A DNA stretch of 64,000 nucleotides from Vibrio panuliri (GCF_009938205.1 NZ_AP019654.1:744001-808000); one strand, 5' to 3'; positions 9,399-19,263 are shown, counted from the first letter of the stretch. The notes: generated by a model not told the origin, from the sequence alone. A program made the numbers and translations.

Positions 9399-9692
9399 TT
9401 ACACCAAATCTCGCATCAAGACTTCTAGCTCTTCATTGGCTTCTTCTACCAGCGTCGATAACTCTAGTGCATCCGAGATCGCTAAATGACAGCGCCAAGG
9501 TACTCTTTGTTCTTTGCCACACACTTCGATGCCGCCTTGATTTGATTGGAAAACGAGATCATCAAACTCAGTCATATGGCGTTGGTTTAACTCGATGATT
9601 TCTACTGCTAACTTTCCGGTTGGGTTAACTTCAAAATGTGCATGTAAGTTTGGACTGTTGGTTAAACAGTATTCTCTGTGAACAGCAATCAT
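9399..9692 (-). CDS. Conserved hypothetical small protein, 97 aa
   Basis: I do not recognise the family. The gene is credible because GGAGGT (9697-9702) stands 4 nt before the ATG at 9692, and a good terminator follows. The product is acidic, with no signal peptide or membrane segment. It begins MIAVHREYCLTNSPNLHAHF and ends in a Glu/Leu-rich helix (ALELSTLVEEANEELEVL). A soluble cytoplasmic protein is likely. Overlapping plus-strand frames lack ribosome sites. Confidence 0.7.
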   Translation of the reverse strand: MIAVHREYCLTNSPNLHAHFEVNPTGKLAVEIIELNQRHMTEFDDLVFQSNQGGIEVCGKEQRVPWRCHLAISDALELSTLVEEANEELEVLMRDLV

Positions 9693-9702
9693 GATGACCT
9701 CC

Positions 9703-10015
9703 TTGCTCTCAGTAACAAGTGTAGGGAACGATGTTTTTATCTGACATGAAATAATCGTGAAGATTGATCCAAGGCAAAAGAGGGATAAATTTAACGAAAT
9801 AGGGCGAAATTATGGCACGGTGTCACTGCTGGTTTTTCATCCCACTGTACAAGCATTTTATATTTGGTTATCCTCTTGCCTCTTGAGCTGACAAGCCCAA
9901 AAACGTTACTCACAATCACTGCATCGAGACAGCAGTTGATGAGCTGGTTAGCCATAACCAGCGCCTAATGGTTAGGCATGAGTCTTTCGCTCGGTATCTT
10001 AGTTTGTAAGTAGTT
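9703..10015. other. Intergenic region with two tandem hairpins
   Basis: No gene is seen. Two adjacent dyads lie just before the next gene: CTGGTTA/TAACCAG (9944-9961) and GCCTAA/TTAGGC (9963-9977). They could mark an mRNA leader or an attenuating structure for the TTG-started gene at 10016. Confidence 0.5.
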
Positions 10016-10615
10016 TTGAAACCTCTTTTATCACAACAAGAACGAACTCATTTATTACTTAGAGAATTGGCTCTAAGTGCTTTGTTACACCTTGAATTTC
10101 ATCAGTTAGACAAAGGGCGACGCCTGAGTCTAGTCGATAAGAACTCGCTGTTTCGCTTGTGGCTAAAAAAACAAGCAACTTCGCAGCGATATAAGTTATT
10201 GAAGAAAAAAATCAAGGTATTAATCCAGCACTCAAAAGGGAATAGCTACGATCTGGAGAAGATGTTCCTTGAGCTGATTAACTACAGTGAAACCGTTTCT
10301 CTGACGCAGTTAGAGGAATATTTACTGTTGGTACGCTCAATTGAGAAAGATATCGGTTTGACCGTGTTGCTTTCTTCACCCCACGATGTCGACCTTGGGT
10401 ATGGTGAAGGCAAACAGTTTATTTGTGTGTTGGCAACGGATCTTAATCGCCATTTCTCTGATGAAGGCAATATGCTGGCACCGATTACATTCCTAGTTCG
10501 CTCAAGCGTATATGAGCGTTCTGCTGTGCTGGCGAATGTTTACAAGTTTGGTCAGTTTAGCCATACCGTCTTATATGAAGACGACGACTTTTTGCGCTTT
10601 GAGCTGAAAAGCTAG
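10016..10615 (+). CDS. Hypothetical protein, possibly DUF2913 family
   Basis: The 199-residue soluble protein shows a pattern I associate with the Vibrio-restricted DUF2913 family: an N-terminal helix pair, then SLFRLWLKKQATSQRY, and a later APITFLVRSSVYERSA block. Function is unknown. The start must be non-ATG: a TAA stop lies at 10007-10009, and the first in-frame usable codon is TTG at 10016, with no ATG before residue 80. The ribosome site is poor, so expression may be low or controlled by the leader hairpins. A terminator follows at 10652. Confidence 0.6.
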   Translation: MKPLLSQQERTHLLLRELALSALLHLEFHQLDKGRRLSLVDKNSLFRLWLKKQATSQRYKLLKKKIKVLIQHSKGNSYDLEKMFLELINYSETVSLTQLEEYLLLVRSIEKDIGLTVLLSSPHDVDLGYGEGKQFICVLATDLNRHFSDEGNMLAPITFLVRSSVYERSAVLANVYKFGQFSHTVLYEDDDFLRFELKS

Positions 10616-10651
10616 GGCGTAGCACTTATCCATGCTTTGGCGGTTAAAATC

Positions 10652-10679
10652 AAAGGGCGAACCATTGGGTTCGCCCTTT
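10652..10679. terminator. Bidirectional terminator between convergent genes
   Basis: AAAGGGCGAACC (10652-10663) pairs perfectly with GGTTCGCCCTTT (10668-10679). It serves the genes ending at 10615 and 10713. Confidence 0.88.
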
Positions 10680-10712
10680 TACGTTTGGCAGTATCGCCAT
10701 TAACTTGTGCGC

Positions 10713-13211
10713 TTAAGGATCGAGCTCGACATGCAAATGATTGGCATGAAACAGAATGTCATAGTTGGTATTCATGGTGTTTCTCGCCAAGTTGGTGAGC
10801 GCCTGCTGGGCTTGTTGATAAGTGAGGGCACCTTGCGGCCAGTGAGCTGAGTTCCAAGATGGGTTGAGATCCACCGCGTCTCCAGTTTGATGGAAGCTAT
10901 TAATGCTAGATGGACCCAGAGAGTCATTCCTTCTCGGGTTACGCCAACCTGATGTGACACGCAGTGGATAACCCCAAGCTTGGCGAATCGTTTGAGCGAT
11001 GTGGACTGATTCGCCGATCACCGCATAAGTTGGGCCGTAATCCGAGTAGGTTGAGAACTCATCAAATGTGAAGTTTGTAATGCCTGCTGGGAAGTTAGCC
11101 GCGGTAATAATGCTGTCGCGAGTGGGAGTATTACGGGCAAAGTCAGGACGAAAATCGCGTTTATCGACGTACTCTTGGCGAATTTGGGATTTTACATCTT
11201 GGACTATTTCGACAGGGTCAGTCTCTTCGCCACCTGATAGCGCTTTGATTTGGTATTTCAGCTTATGAGATGCTGGGCTGGTTAGAGAGTCTAGCCCTTC
11301 ATGCGTCAGCTCAATTGATTTTGAGTTTGTCCCGTCAACCCCGTTAGTCGTGCTCACACGATGGTTTTCTAACAGTTCAGTGATTTCGAACGCAATAGTG
11401 CTAGGGTCAATATGCTCGGGCACATTTAGGGTAACGATAAGCTGATTCTCACCATTCAAAGTGGTGAACACACCATCGTTCGGCAACACTTCGATAATCG
11501 AGAAATCGTCAATATCAAAAGTATGTGCGTTCCACCATCCTCGATGTGATAGCGTGCGGCTGTCATTAAAAATCAGACGAGAACCGACTTGGATAGATAG
11601 GTTCGCCGTAGTGGGGCCGTTACCATGATCGGAGTAGTAGTGAACGTCCGCTTTGTAGGTACCGGGAATGGGGTCAAGAAATGTAAATGTCTCCGGCCCA
11701 TAGCCATCAGTATCATCGATATCTAGTCTTGCGCCTGGGATGCCGCTTAGACTGCCATACCACGCTTTATTACCGTTGGGATCGGTAATGTGCATATCCA
11801 CATCAGTATCATTCGATGACCATGTCAATACGACGGTAATAGAGCGATTTTGCGTGGCGCTTTGTGCGGCTGCACGTGCGGTGGAGTCGATAGAGAACAA
11901 CTGGACTTGCTGCCCTTCACGATTGATGATCTCAAGTGCCGGTATGGTGCCAGTATTGCCGAGAGCATCAGTCGCTCGCAGCTCAATACTGTTTGAACCG
12001 GGCAATAATGAGATGGTGTGGTCAAACTCACCATTTGCCGTCACTGAGATAAAAGAATCAAGGCCATTCAAGTTAAGTACTAACCGACCGTTTTCAAATG
12101 TCCCATTGGTATCGGCGACTGTGCCGACGAGCTTAAACACGTTATCTGAGACAACAAGCCCATCGGTGATTTCAGGCACTAACTCAATCAAAGGTGAAAG
12201 CGATGAGTCAACTCTTACGAGTTGCTCTGAAAGCTCTACGCTCGCTGTCGCCATATCAAAACTGACAAACTTTTCGTTGTAGCCCGGGATATAGAGTTTT
12301 ACTTCGTTTTGACCGTTAGGGACATTTTCAATCACAAACGGTGAGAGTTGAGGTTGAAGCGCCCCGTTTAGATAAACGGACGCGCCTGAAGGGGTGGTAT
12401 TCAACACCAGAGTTTGATCATCTTGTGGCTTTTTTACCGCAGCAATGAACCCACCATAAAACAGTTGGCTAATAGAGATTTCAAGCTGACTGCCTGTTAG
12501 CGAAGTGTGAGGGTAGACTTCCCAGCCGTTATCCCCAAGCGCAAGTACCAGTGGTTCTAAGCCAAGAGCGGCAACCTCTTCACTGTTGTAAGGTATTGCA
12601 GCGAGAGCGACGGGTGAAAAAGATTGCCCAATTGGCTGCAAGGTGATCGGAGCACCGACGGCTTGATAGCCTTGCGGAAGAATAGGCATATGCTCTGCGT
12701 CTGAGACGATACCAACCTCTAACTTAACGTCGGCAGGAATCTGCACGCTGCCAGCTTCAATAAGGAGGTTTGCGCCATATGCAGGATCTTGTGGGTCATC
12801 GACTGAAAGGTTAACGGGGGTGCTATCGTCTGCAGAATAGAGCGCTGAGACTCCTGACTCCAGCTGATAGGTGATTTTAAAACTGGTTTCACCATTGACG
12901 GTTCCGTTGAGGAGCGACTGCACGGTTAAGGTCGTTTCTCCTGGTGGTAACAGTAACCCAGCTAATGTAAAGGTGCCGTCTGTGGCAACCGGGGCTGTGA
13001 TACTAGGAAATTGCTTATATTGAACTGAAGTGCCTTCTTTTACGCTCGAGACGGAGCCAGTAATGTTGAACATTCGCTCCTTAACGACGGAACCATCTTC
13101 AATATCTAGCGTGATGTAGTTGTAAAGACAACCACTTATCATCAAAGATATAAAAACGGCCATGACAAGATTGACACTCAGTCGCTTAAAGATAGGTAGA
13201 TCTTTTTTCAT
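10713..13211 (-). CDS. Large lipoprotein with Ig-like, PEGA, DUF2135-like and M15-type peptidase domains
   Basis: The 832-residue protein starts with a lipoprotein signal (lipobox LMISGC). Domains in order are: carboxypeptidase-regulatory-like beta domains, a PEGA repeat near 280-330 (TTPSGASVYLNG), another Ig-like domain (LNGLDSFISVTANGEF), a DUF2135/YfaP-like domain (TWSSNDTDVDMHITDPNG), and a C-terminal Peptidase_M15-like domain. The last keeps the zinc-site pattern SFHQTGDAVDL and HLHVELDP, so it may act as a peptidoglycan D,D-peptidase. The frame extends to 13274, but AAAGGA 6 nt before the ATG at 13211 fixes the start. It faces the periplasm or cell surface. The gene is monocistronic. 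Confidence 0.82.
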   Translation of the reverse strand: MKKDLPIFKRLSVNLVMAVFISLMISGCLYNYITLDIEDGSVVKERMFNITGSVSSVKEGTSVQYKQFPSITAPVATDGTFTLAGLLLPPGETTLTVQSLLNGTVNGETSFKITYQLESGVSALYSADDSTPVNLSVDDPQDPAYGANLLIEAGSVQIPADVKLEVGIVSDAEHMPILPQGYQAVGAPITLQPIGQSFSPVALAAIPYNSEEVAALGLEPLVLALGDNGWEVYPHTSLTGSQLEISISQLFYGGFIAAVKKPQDDQTLVLNTTPSGASVYLNGALQPQLSPFVIENVPNGQNEVKLYIPGYNEKFVSFDMATASVELSEQLVRVDSSLSPLIELVPEITDGLVVSDNVFKLVGTVADTNGTFENGRLVLNLNGLDSFISVTANGEFDHTISLLPGSNSIELRATDALGNTGTIPALEIINREGQQVQLFSIDSTARAAAQSATQNRSITVVLTWSSNDTDVDMHITDPNGNKAWYGSLSGIPGARLDIDDTDGYGPETFTFLDPIPGTYKADVHYYSDHGNGPTTANLSIQVGSRLIFNDSRTLSHRGWWNAHTFDIDDFSIIEVLPNDGVFTTLNGENQLIVTLNVPEHIDPSTIAFEITELLENHRVSTTNGVDGTNSKSIELTHEGLDSLTSPASHKLKYQIKALSGGEETDPVEIVQDVKSQIRQEYVDKRDFRPDFARNTPTRDSIITAANFPAGITNFTFDEFSTYSDYGPTYAVIGESVHIAQTIRQAWGYPLRVTSGWRNPRRNDSLGPSSINSFHQTGDAVDLNPSWNSAHWPQGALTYQQAQQALTNLARNTMNTNYDILFHANHLHVELDP

Positions 13212-13457
13212 CGTCATTCCTTTAACTATTATGCAACTCATATCATCCTTCATGTTACATAACGACAATTTCAAGTGAAACGTGAATAAAATAAATAGTC
13301 TAAATTCAGATGCTTATCTTGTTTCTGTCTCATTGTCGATTTTGTTGCAGATAAGTTTGCATCGAGATGAGTGAACGGTAGAGATGTTGAGCCGTGATCA
13401 GCCAGAAAGATGAACAGAGTGAAAAGCGAAGAAAATGAAAATTTCACTTTACTCTCA

Positions 13458-13476
13458 AATGAGAATGATTATCATT
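13458..13476 (+). promoter_or_regulatory. Fur box upstream of sitA
   Basis: AATGAGAATGATTATCATT matches the 19-bp Fur consensus GATAATGATAATCATTATC at most positions. It ends 34 bp before the sitA start, a normal place for iron-dependent repression. Confidence 0.85.
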
Positions 13477-13510
13477 AATAAGGTTAAATCTCATAGGGAA
13501 TGAAAATGAA

Positions 13511-14392
13511 ATGAAGTTTAAGTTGTCGCTGTTGTCGGTACTGGCACTTCTTAGTGTAAGTGTGCCAGCGTTTGCTAAGTTTAAGGTTGTGACTACGTTT
13601 ACTGTGATTCAGGATATTGCACAAAACGTAGCAGGGGATGCAGCCGAAGTGGTTTCAATTACCAAACCAGGAGCTGAAATTCATGGCTATCAGCCTACGC
13701 CAAAGGATATTGTTAAAGCACAAAAAGCCGATTTGGTAATCTGGAATGGGATGAATCTAGAACTGTGGTTTGAGAAGTTCTTTGATAATGTAAAAGACGT
13801 CCCGTCGATTGTGGTTACTGAAGGGATTAAGCCGATCTCCATTTACTCAGGTCCTTACACGGGTAAGCCCAATCCCCATGCGTGGATGTCTGCCTACAAC
13901 GCGCTCATCTACGTCGATAATATTCGCGATGCTTTGGTGAAGTACGATCCGCAAAATGCCGATGAATATCGTGCGAATGCGAAACAGTATAAGTCACAAA
14001 TCTTAGCCATTGATGCGAAAAATCGTGCGGCCTTTTCCGATATAGCGGCAAGCAGTAAGTGGCTTGTCACCAGTGAAGGGGCATTCAGTTACCTTGCTCA
14101 TGATTACGGCTTTAAAGAAGCGTTTTTGTGGCCAATGAATGCTGATCAGCAAGGCACACCACAGCAAGTTAAAGCGCTGATTGATAAGGTGCGCGAAAAC
14201 CAGATTCCAGTGGTGTTTAGTGAAAGTACAATTTCACCGAAACCTGCAAAACAAGTCGCGAAAGAAACCAATGCAAGTTATGGCGGTGTGCTTTATGTGG
14301 ATTCATTGACGACCGCAGAGGGGGCCGTACCAACTTACCTCGATCTATTGCGTGTTACGACAGAGACGATCGCCGAAGGATTCACATTATGA
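13511..14392 (+). CDS. sitA: Metal (Mn/Fe) ABC transporter substrate-binding protein
   Basis: The 293-residue cluster A-I periplasmic binding protein has a cleavable signal peptide (residues 1-22, ending VPAFA). The four metal ligands typical of SitA/YfeA proteins can be picked out: His in EIHGYQPT, His in NPHAWMS, Glu in VFSEST, and Asp in LYVDSL. It lacks the His-rich loop of zinc-specific ZnuA, so Mn2+/Fe2+ is the better call. It leads a four-gene operon; its stop overlaps sitB by ATGA. The Fur box just upstream fits iron control. ATG 13511 is used because earlier ATGs run into a stop at once. Confidence 0.92.
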   Translation: MKFKLSLLSVLALLSVSVPAFAKFKVVTTFTVIQDIAQNVAGDAAEVVSITKPGAEIHGYQPTPKDIVKAQKADLVIWNGMNLELWFEKFFDNVKDVPSIVVTEGIKPISIYSGPYTGKPNPHAWMSAYNALIYVDNIRDALVKYDPQNADEYRANAKQYKSQILAIDAKNRAAFSDIAASSKWLVTSEGAFSYLAHDYGFKEAFLWPMNADQQGTPQQVKALIDKVRENQIPVVFSESTISPKPAKQVAKETNASYGGVLYVDSLTTAEGAVPTYLDLLRVTTETIAEGFTL

Positions 14393-15276
14393 GTAATTCA
14401 GTGAGCATTGTGGCAAACGATGTAGGTGTTGTGTATCGCAATGGACACAGTGCCATCAATAATGTCTCTTTCTCACTCGAACAGGGCACTATCTGTGCCC
14501 TAGTCGGGATCAATGGTGGGGGAAAATCGACGCTGTTTAAAGGCATTATGGGTTTGGTTGATTTAACGACTGGCTCAATTCAGTTGGCGGGTAAAAACGT
14601 CAAACAAGCATTAAAGCAAAACTTAGTCGCCTATGTGCCGCAGACAGAAGATATTGATTGGAACTTTCCCATTTTGACACGCGATGTTGTGATGCAGGGG
14701 CGTTATGGTTATATGGGATTTCTGCGTATCCCTAGTGGCAAAGATCATCTGGCAGTGGATGAGGCCATGGACAAAATGGGCATCGCCCATTTAGCGACTC
14801 GACAAATAGGGGAGTTGTCTGGCGGGCAAAAAAAACGGGTGTTCCTAGCTCGTGCCTTAGCGCAAAAAAGTAAGATCATTTTGCTTGATGAGCCCTTTAC
14901 CGGTGTCGATTTCAATACTGAAAATGTCATCATGTCCTTACTGAAAGAACTGCAACAACAGGGGCATTTAATCCTTGTTTCGACTCACAATCTAGGCACA
15001 GTGCCGGACTACTGTAATCAAGTATTGTTTATCAATCGCACGATTATTGCCGCGGGTTCTACCGAAACGACTTTTAATCAAGAGAACCTCCATGCCACCT
15101 TTGGTGGTGCACTAAAACAAGTCGATATCGCCGGTAAAACACTGCATAAAGATGATGATGAGCGCAATATGCTGATCATTTCTGACCACGATAAACCAGC
15201 GGTTTTCTATGGTAAATCCAAATCAGACGCTGTGATTGTGAGAGATCAGAATACGGAGAACTCCCATCATGTTTGA
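14389..15276 (+). CDS. sitB: Metal ABC transporter ATP-binding protein
   Basis: The 295-residue ABC ATPase has Walker [10 protein letters not shown] (about 41-49), signature ELSGGQKKR, and Walker B IILLDEPF. It energises Mn/Fe import with the two permeases that follow. It overlaps sitA by 4 nt and sitC by 8 nt, showing translational coupling. A C-terminal tail of about 45 residues after the ATPase core is common in the YfeB/SitB branch. Confidence 0.92.
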   Translation: MSNSVSIVANDVGVVYRNGHSAINNVSFSLEQGTICALVGINGGGKSTLFKGIMGLVDLTTGSIQLAGKNVKQALKQNLVAYVPQTEDIDWNFPILTRDVVMQGRYGYMGFLRIPSGKDHLAVDEAMDKMGIAHLATRQIGELSGGQKKRVFLARALAQKSKIILLDEPFTGVDFNTENVIMSLLKELQQQGHLILVSTHNLGTVPDYCNQVLFINRTIIAAGSTETTFNQENLHATFGGALKQVDIAGKTLHKDDDERNMLIISDHDKPAVFYGKSKSDAVIVRDQNTENSHHV

Positions 15277-16150
15277 TCTTCTCTTAGAGCCATTTGCCTA
15301 TCAATATATGACGAACGCTATGATTGCCGCCGCCTTGGTTGGTGGGGTCTGTGCTTTTCTATCAGCCTTTTTAGTGCTTAAAGGTTGGTCTTTGATGGGG
15401 GATGCCTTGTCCCATGCCGTTGTTCCTGGAGTCGCGGGGGCTTACGCTCTAGGGTTACCATTTTCTGTCGGGGCTTTTTTTTCTGGCTTTCTTGCGGCGG
15501 GAAGTATCTTTTTTATTAAGTCACTCTCGTCATTGCGTGAAGACGCGATAATCGGATTCGTTTTTACCACCTTCTTTGCTGCCGGCATGTTGATGATATC
15601 GCTCAATCCGACTTCGGTTGATGTGCAGACGATTATCTTTGGCAATATTTTGGCGGTTGATAGTGATGATTTACAGCAAATGCTGATCATCGGCAGTGTC
15701 TCTTTAGCCATTTTGTTTTTTATCTGGAAAGATTTGATGTTGCTGTTTTTTGATGAAAACCAAGCTGCATCGGTAGGGTTATCAGCAGGCAAACTAAAAG
15801 TGGTATTTTTCGCTTTATTGAGCGCCTGTACTGTCGCGTCTTTGCAGTTGGTTGGGGCTGTTTTAGTGATTGCTCTGGTCATTATTCCCGGAGCAACGGC
15901 TTATCTGCTCACTGACCGTTTTGGTGTTATGTTGACTCTTGCGACAGTGATTGGCGTGGTATCAGCTTTGTTTGGGACTTACTTAAGTTATTACGTTGAC
16001 GGCGTGACGGGTGGGTTGATCGTGCTAACTCAAGCGGCAATTTTTATCATCGCGTTTTTGTTTGCGCCTAAATATGGGTTACTTAAAGCTCGCTATTCGA
16101 TTCAAATCAAAAAGCAACCAACCGAGCAATGGAGAGAGCGTGATGTTTGA
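15269..16150 (+). CDS. sitC: Metal ABC transporter permease
   Basis: This 293-residue ABC-3 family permease has about eight hydrophobic segments. [20 protein letters not shown] is the family's conserved loop that meets the ATPase. It is paralogous to sitD, which follows with an 8-nt overlap. The product is an inner-membrane channel half for Mn/Fe. Confidence 0.91.
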   Translation: MFDLLLEPFAYQYMTNAMIAAALVGGVCAFLSAFLVLKGWSLMGDALSHAVVPGVAGAYALGLPFSVGAFFSGFLAAGSIFFIKSLSSLREDAIIGFVFTTFFAAGMLMISLNPTSVDVQTIIFGNILAVDSDDLQQMLIIGSVSLAILFFIWKDLMLLFFDENQAASVGLSAGKLKVVFFALLSACTVASLQLVGAVLVIALVIIPGATAYLLTDRFGVMLTLATVIGVVSALFGTYLSYYVDGVTGGLIVLTQAAIFIIAFLFAPKYGLLKARYSIQIKKQPTEQWRERDV

Positions 16151-16991
16151 GTATTTTATTGAGCCGCTTAGCTACTCTTTTATGCAGCATGCTTTGTTTG
16201 CTGGTACAGCTGTCGCCATAGTATGTGCTGTGCTTTCTTGCTACTTGGTGCTTAAAGGTTGGGCACTAATGGGAGATGCGATCTCTCATGCAGTACTGCC
16301 TGGTGTTATTTTGGCATACGTACTTGCTCTACCTTTAAGTATCGGGGCTTTTATTTCTGGACTCAGTTGCGCTTTGTTAACAGGGTACGTGAAAGACAAT
16401 AGCCGGATAAAAGAAGATACGGTGATGGGGATTGTGTTTTCCGCGTTGTTTGCGTTGGGAATTGTGTTGTTCGCTAAAATTGAAACTGAGCATCACTTAA
16501 CGCATATTCTATTTGGCAATATGCTTGGTGTCGTGGCAGCAGACATGTGGCAAATCGTGATCACATCAGTCATTGTGACTTTGATTTTGACCGTGAAATA
16601 CAAAGACTTTATGTTGTACTGCTTTGATAAAAGTCACGCTAAGGTCGCGGGGCTGAATGTCAAATTGCTGCACTACGGGTTACTGTCATTAATGGCGTTA
16701 GCCATCGTTGCCTCAATTCAAATTGTTGGCGTTATTATGGTGGTGGCGATGCTGATCGGCCCGGGCATCATCGCTTTAATGCTGACCAAACAGTTTGGAT
16801 GGATGATGTTCACCGCTTGTGTGGTGTCTTTGGTGAGTACCTTTGCTGGTGTGATCATCAGTTACCATATTGATGGCGCAACCAGTTCATGTATTGTTTT
16901 GATTCAATCTGCGTTATTTATTGCGGCTTTGGCTTTTTCTAAGTGGAAAGATAAAGTCATTCAACGCCAATTAAGCCAAGTCGTTCAATAG
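16143..16991 (+). CDS. sitD: Metal ABC transporter permease
   Basis: This 282-residue ABC-3 permease is a paralogue of sitC (MGDAISHAVLPGVILAYVLA). The frame is open from 16062, but ATG 16143 ([13 protein letters not shown]) matches the sitC N-terminus ([13 protein letters not shown]) and has a GGAGAGAG site upstream. It completes the sitABCD operon, which ends in the hairpin at 17031. Confidence 0.91.
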   Translation: MFEYFIEPLSYSFMQHALFAGTAVAIVCAVLSCYLVLKGWALMGDAISHAVLPGVILAYVLALPLSIGAFISGLSCALLTGYVKDNSRIKEDTVMGIVFSALFALGIVLFAKIETEHHLTHILFGNMLGVVAADMWQIVITSVIVTLILTVKYKDFMLYCFDKSHAKVAGLNVKLLHYGLLSLMALAIVASIQIVGVIMVVAMLIGPGIIALMLTKQFGWMMFTACVVSLVSTFAGVIISYHIDGATSSCIVLIQSALFIAALAFSKWKDKVIQRQLSQVVQ

Positions 16992-17030
16992 GGATTACAG
17001 AAGCGAAGATGGCAAGTTGCATCACAGTAA

Positions 17031-17065
17031 AGCGTTAATACCAGTCAGTGATTGGCATTAACGCT
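17031..17065. terminator. Long hairpin between sitD and the SDR gene
   Basis: AGCGTTAAT-a-CCA (17031-17043) pairs with TGG-c-ATTAACGCT (17053-17065). It lies between convergent genes and can serve both, though T runs are short. Confidence 0.7.
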
Positions 17066-17090
17066 ATATCATTCATCTGCACCAATGACG

Positions 17091-17699
17091 TTAATTGCCC
17101 GCAAAGGCTTTGAAGGTTTTACCATTCTCAATACCTAATGCACTGCGTAGGTAAAACTGCGCAACGTCTTTGGCATCAATTGAATGAAAGCCAGGGAAAT
17201 AGTCGCCATAGACAGCCAGTGATTCTGTCACCACTGTTGGGCTAACGGCATTAACGCGAATACCACGTGGCAGTTCGTGGGATACCGCGCTAACAAAATG
17301 CTCAAGAGCGCCATTCAGTGTTGCAGCACTAACCCCATAGGCAATTGGGTAATCGGCGATGATGCCGCTGGTTAAAGTAATGCTGCCGTTGTCATTTAAG
17401 TAGTTAAGCGCGATTTGGCTGAGGTTAACTTGACCCATTAGGCGACTGTTAATACCGACATCCCATTCTTCACGGCTAATTTGTTCAAAGGTATTGAAGG
17501 CCACATCGCCAGCGGCACAAATGATGCCATCCACTTTGCCCACTTTATCTAATGCTGCGTGAATCGAGTTCACATCTGCAATATCGATTTGTACATCACC
17601 ACTGTTTTTCCCTGCGGTGATCACTTGATGGTTGTGGGTAAGAGCCTTTGTAATTTCCGAACCGATAGTACCCGCTGCGCCAATAACTAAAATTTTCAT
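17091..17699 (-). CDS. Short-chain dehydrogenase/reductase-like protein with altered active site
   Basis: The 202-residue SDR-fold protein has a nucleotide-binding glycine motif GAAGTIGSE (about 7-15). It keeps a serine (TLTSG) and a tyrosine (PIAYGVSAA), but the lysine of the YxxxK motif is alanine. This fits the short Lin1944-like SDR subgroup, in which catalytic residues are absent. It may bind NAD(P) without classic dehydrogenase activity. It is divergent from the LysR gene at 17799, 100 bp away, which probably regulates it. Confidence 0.85.
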   Translation of the reverse strand: MKILVIGAAGTIGSEITKALTHNHQVITAGKNSGDVQIDIADVNSIHAALDKVGKVDGIICAAGDVAFNTFEQISREEWDVGINSRLMGQVNLSQIALNYLNDNGSITLTSGIIADYPIAYGVSAATLNGALEHFVSAVSHELPRGIRVNAVSPTVVTESLAVYGDYFPGFHSIDAKDVAQFYLRSALGIENGKTFKAFAGN

Positions 17700-17798
17700 A
17701 ATTTCTCTCCGTTGTGTTTACGTTTTGTATCTTATTCCCTTGAGTGTTGCGGAAAAACCACACAAAATGAGCGCACTGTTTACTAAATGGTGTTAATC

Positions 17799-18695
17799 AT
17801 GAACCTTACTTATCTACAGACTTTTTTGACGGTGGCGCAAGAAGGCAGCTTTACCAAGGCCGCGGAGGAATTGGATGTTTCCAAAGGTTTGGTGTCACGC
17901 CATATTCAGCGATTAGAAAGTTCACTAAACAGTAAATTGTTCCATCGCACTACGCGCTCAATTAATTTGACGGAGTCAGGGCGTGATTTACTGACCCGCG
18001 CGCAACAGATCCAGCTATTAGCCACCGAAGCGGAAATGCGTGTGCGAGATATGGCGCAGGAGGTAAGTGGCGAGCTGCGTATTACCGCGCCGTTAGAGTT
18101 TGGCCGTTCCTTGTGCCAAAGCGTGATCCCCAATTATTGCCAACAGAACCCCAAAGTTGAGGTGATTTGCGATTTTGGCCCCGGAAAAAAGCGCATTGAG
18201 CTAGGTGAGTTTGATGTGGCGATTCGTGCCTTTGACGCACTGCCGGATGATGTGGTGGCGAAAGATCTCGGCTATATGCGCAATGTGTTGGTGGCGGCGC
18301 CTGCCTACCTAGACTCTGTAGAGCCGATTACGATAGACAACCTTGAACAGCAGTTCTTTATTCTCAATAGCCAAAACGAGCGCTGGAATCACCTGCAATT
18401 GGTGCGAGAGGATGAAGCGCTATTTAAGCAAGTGATTGGTAATCTTCGCGCCAATACCTATACAGCGATTTTATCTTTAGCTCAGCAAGGCATGGGGCTT
18501 GCCTGTGTGCCGTTTATGCATGCAGAGAGTATGATCAAGCGAGGTGAGCTGGTGGAGGTGTTGCCAGAGTGGTCGGTGAAATCTCATAAGCTCAGTTTGA
18601 TTTACGCCCAGCGTAGAATCACGCCCTCAAAGTTGGTGAAGTTTAATCAAGCGGTAATTGAGTGGCTGCGGGCAAACCCGAGGTATCTGATTTAG
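17799..18695 (+). CDS. LysR family transcriptional regulator
   Basis: The 298-residue protein has an N-terminal winged helix-turn-helix (about 2-60; GSFTKAAEELDVSKGLVSRHIQRLE) and a LysR substrate-binding domain. It falls in the large CrgA-like branch by its TTRSINLTESG stretch. I start at ATG 17799 (MNLTYLQTF), the family norm, rather than 17787 four codons earlier. It is divergent from the SDR gene and likely controls it and itself from the 100-bp shared region. Confidence 0.88.
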   Translation: MNLTYLQTFLTVAQEGSFTKAAEELDVSKGLVSRHIQRLESSLNSKLFHRTTRSINLTESGRDLLTRAQQIQLLATEAEMRVRDMAQEVSGELRITAPLEFGRSLCQSVIPNYCQQNPKVEVICDFGPGKKRIELGEFDVAIRAFDALPDDVVAKDLGYMRNVLVAAPAYLDSVEPITIDNLEQQFFILNSQNERWNHLQLVREDEALFKQVIGNLRANTYTAILSLAQQGMGLACVPFMHAESMIKRGELVEVLPEWSVKSHKLSLIYAQRRITPSKLVKFNQAVIEWLRANPRYLI

Positions 18696-18709
18696 GATCA
18701 GCAATATAA

Positions 18710-18740
18710 TCTGCCAAGTATTTACTCAGGACTTGGCAGA
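18710..18740. terminator. Hairpin between convergent LysR and GNAT genes
   Basis: TCTGCCAAGT (18710-18719) pairs with ACTTGGCAGA (18731-18740). T runs are weak, so this is moderately supported. Confidence 0.6.
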
Positions 18741-18756
18741 ATAGATAACTCGCCAC

Positions 18757-19263
18757 TTAACGTTGGTATTGGTACAAGTTATTGAGCATGTCATAGAGTT
18801 CCATGGTTTGTTTGAACTCGAACCCGACAGCCTGAAGCAGTTTATTTGATCTCAGATTGTCTGGCAGGGTAACCGCAAGCACGGTATCCAATTGACATAC
18901 ATTCATCGTGGCAGCCAGTGTTTGCGCTGCTGCTTCGCGTGCATAGCCTTTGCCTGCAAACTCATCTAGAAACGCATAGCCCAAATCAGGAAACTCAAGC
19001 TCATCCCGTTTTAGTACTCCACACATGCCAATGGGAGTCTGGCACTCTTTGAGCATCACCAAGCTAAGACCAAAGCCATGCTTAACGTAGCTCGCCATCG
19101 GCCCTTGTTTTAGGTAGTTGATCGCGTCTTCTTCGGTGCGGACATTCTTATCCGCGATATAGCGAATAAAAGAATCTTGATTCAGTAAGCGCACAATAAA
19201 TTCGGCGTCGCTCAACTCAAAATGACGAACAATCAGCCTTTCTGTTTCACATACCACAGTCAT
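18757..19263 (-). CDS. GNAT family N-acetyltransferase (RimJ/RimL-like)
   Basis: The 168-residue protein opens ETERLIVRHF, the usual start of the RimJ/RimL-type GNAT family (Acetyltransf_3), and has the acetyl-CoA region GKGYAREAA (about 115-123). It probably acetylates a small molecule or a protein N-terminus; the substrate is unknown. It is the last ordinary gene before the IS relic that marks the left side of the island. Confidence 0.85.
   Translation of the reverse strand: MTVVCETERLIVRHFELSDAEFIVRLLNQDSFIRYIADKNVRTEEDAINYLKQGPMASYVKHGFGLSLVMLKECQTPIGMCGVLKRDELEFPDLGYAFLDEFAGKGYAREAAAQTLAATMNVCQLDTVLAVTLPDNLRSNKLLQAVGFEFKQTMELYDMLNNLYQYQR

Noticed and set aside
11740..12282. 180-residue plus-strand frame
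   Set aside because: It is antisense to the large lipoprotein gene, which has domains, a signal peptide and a ribosome site.
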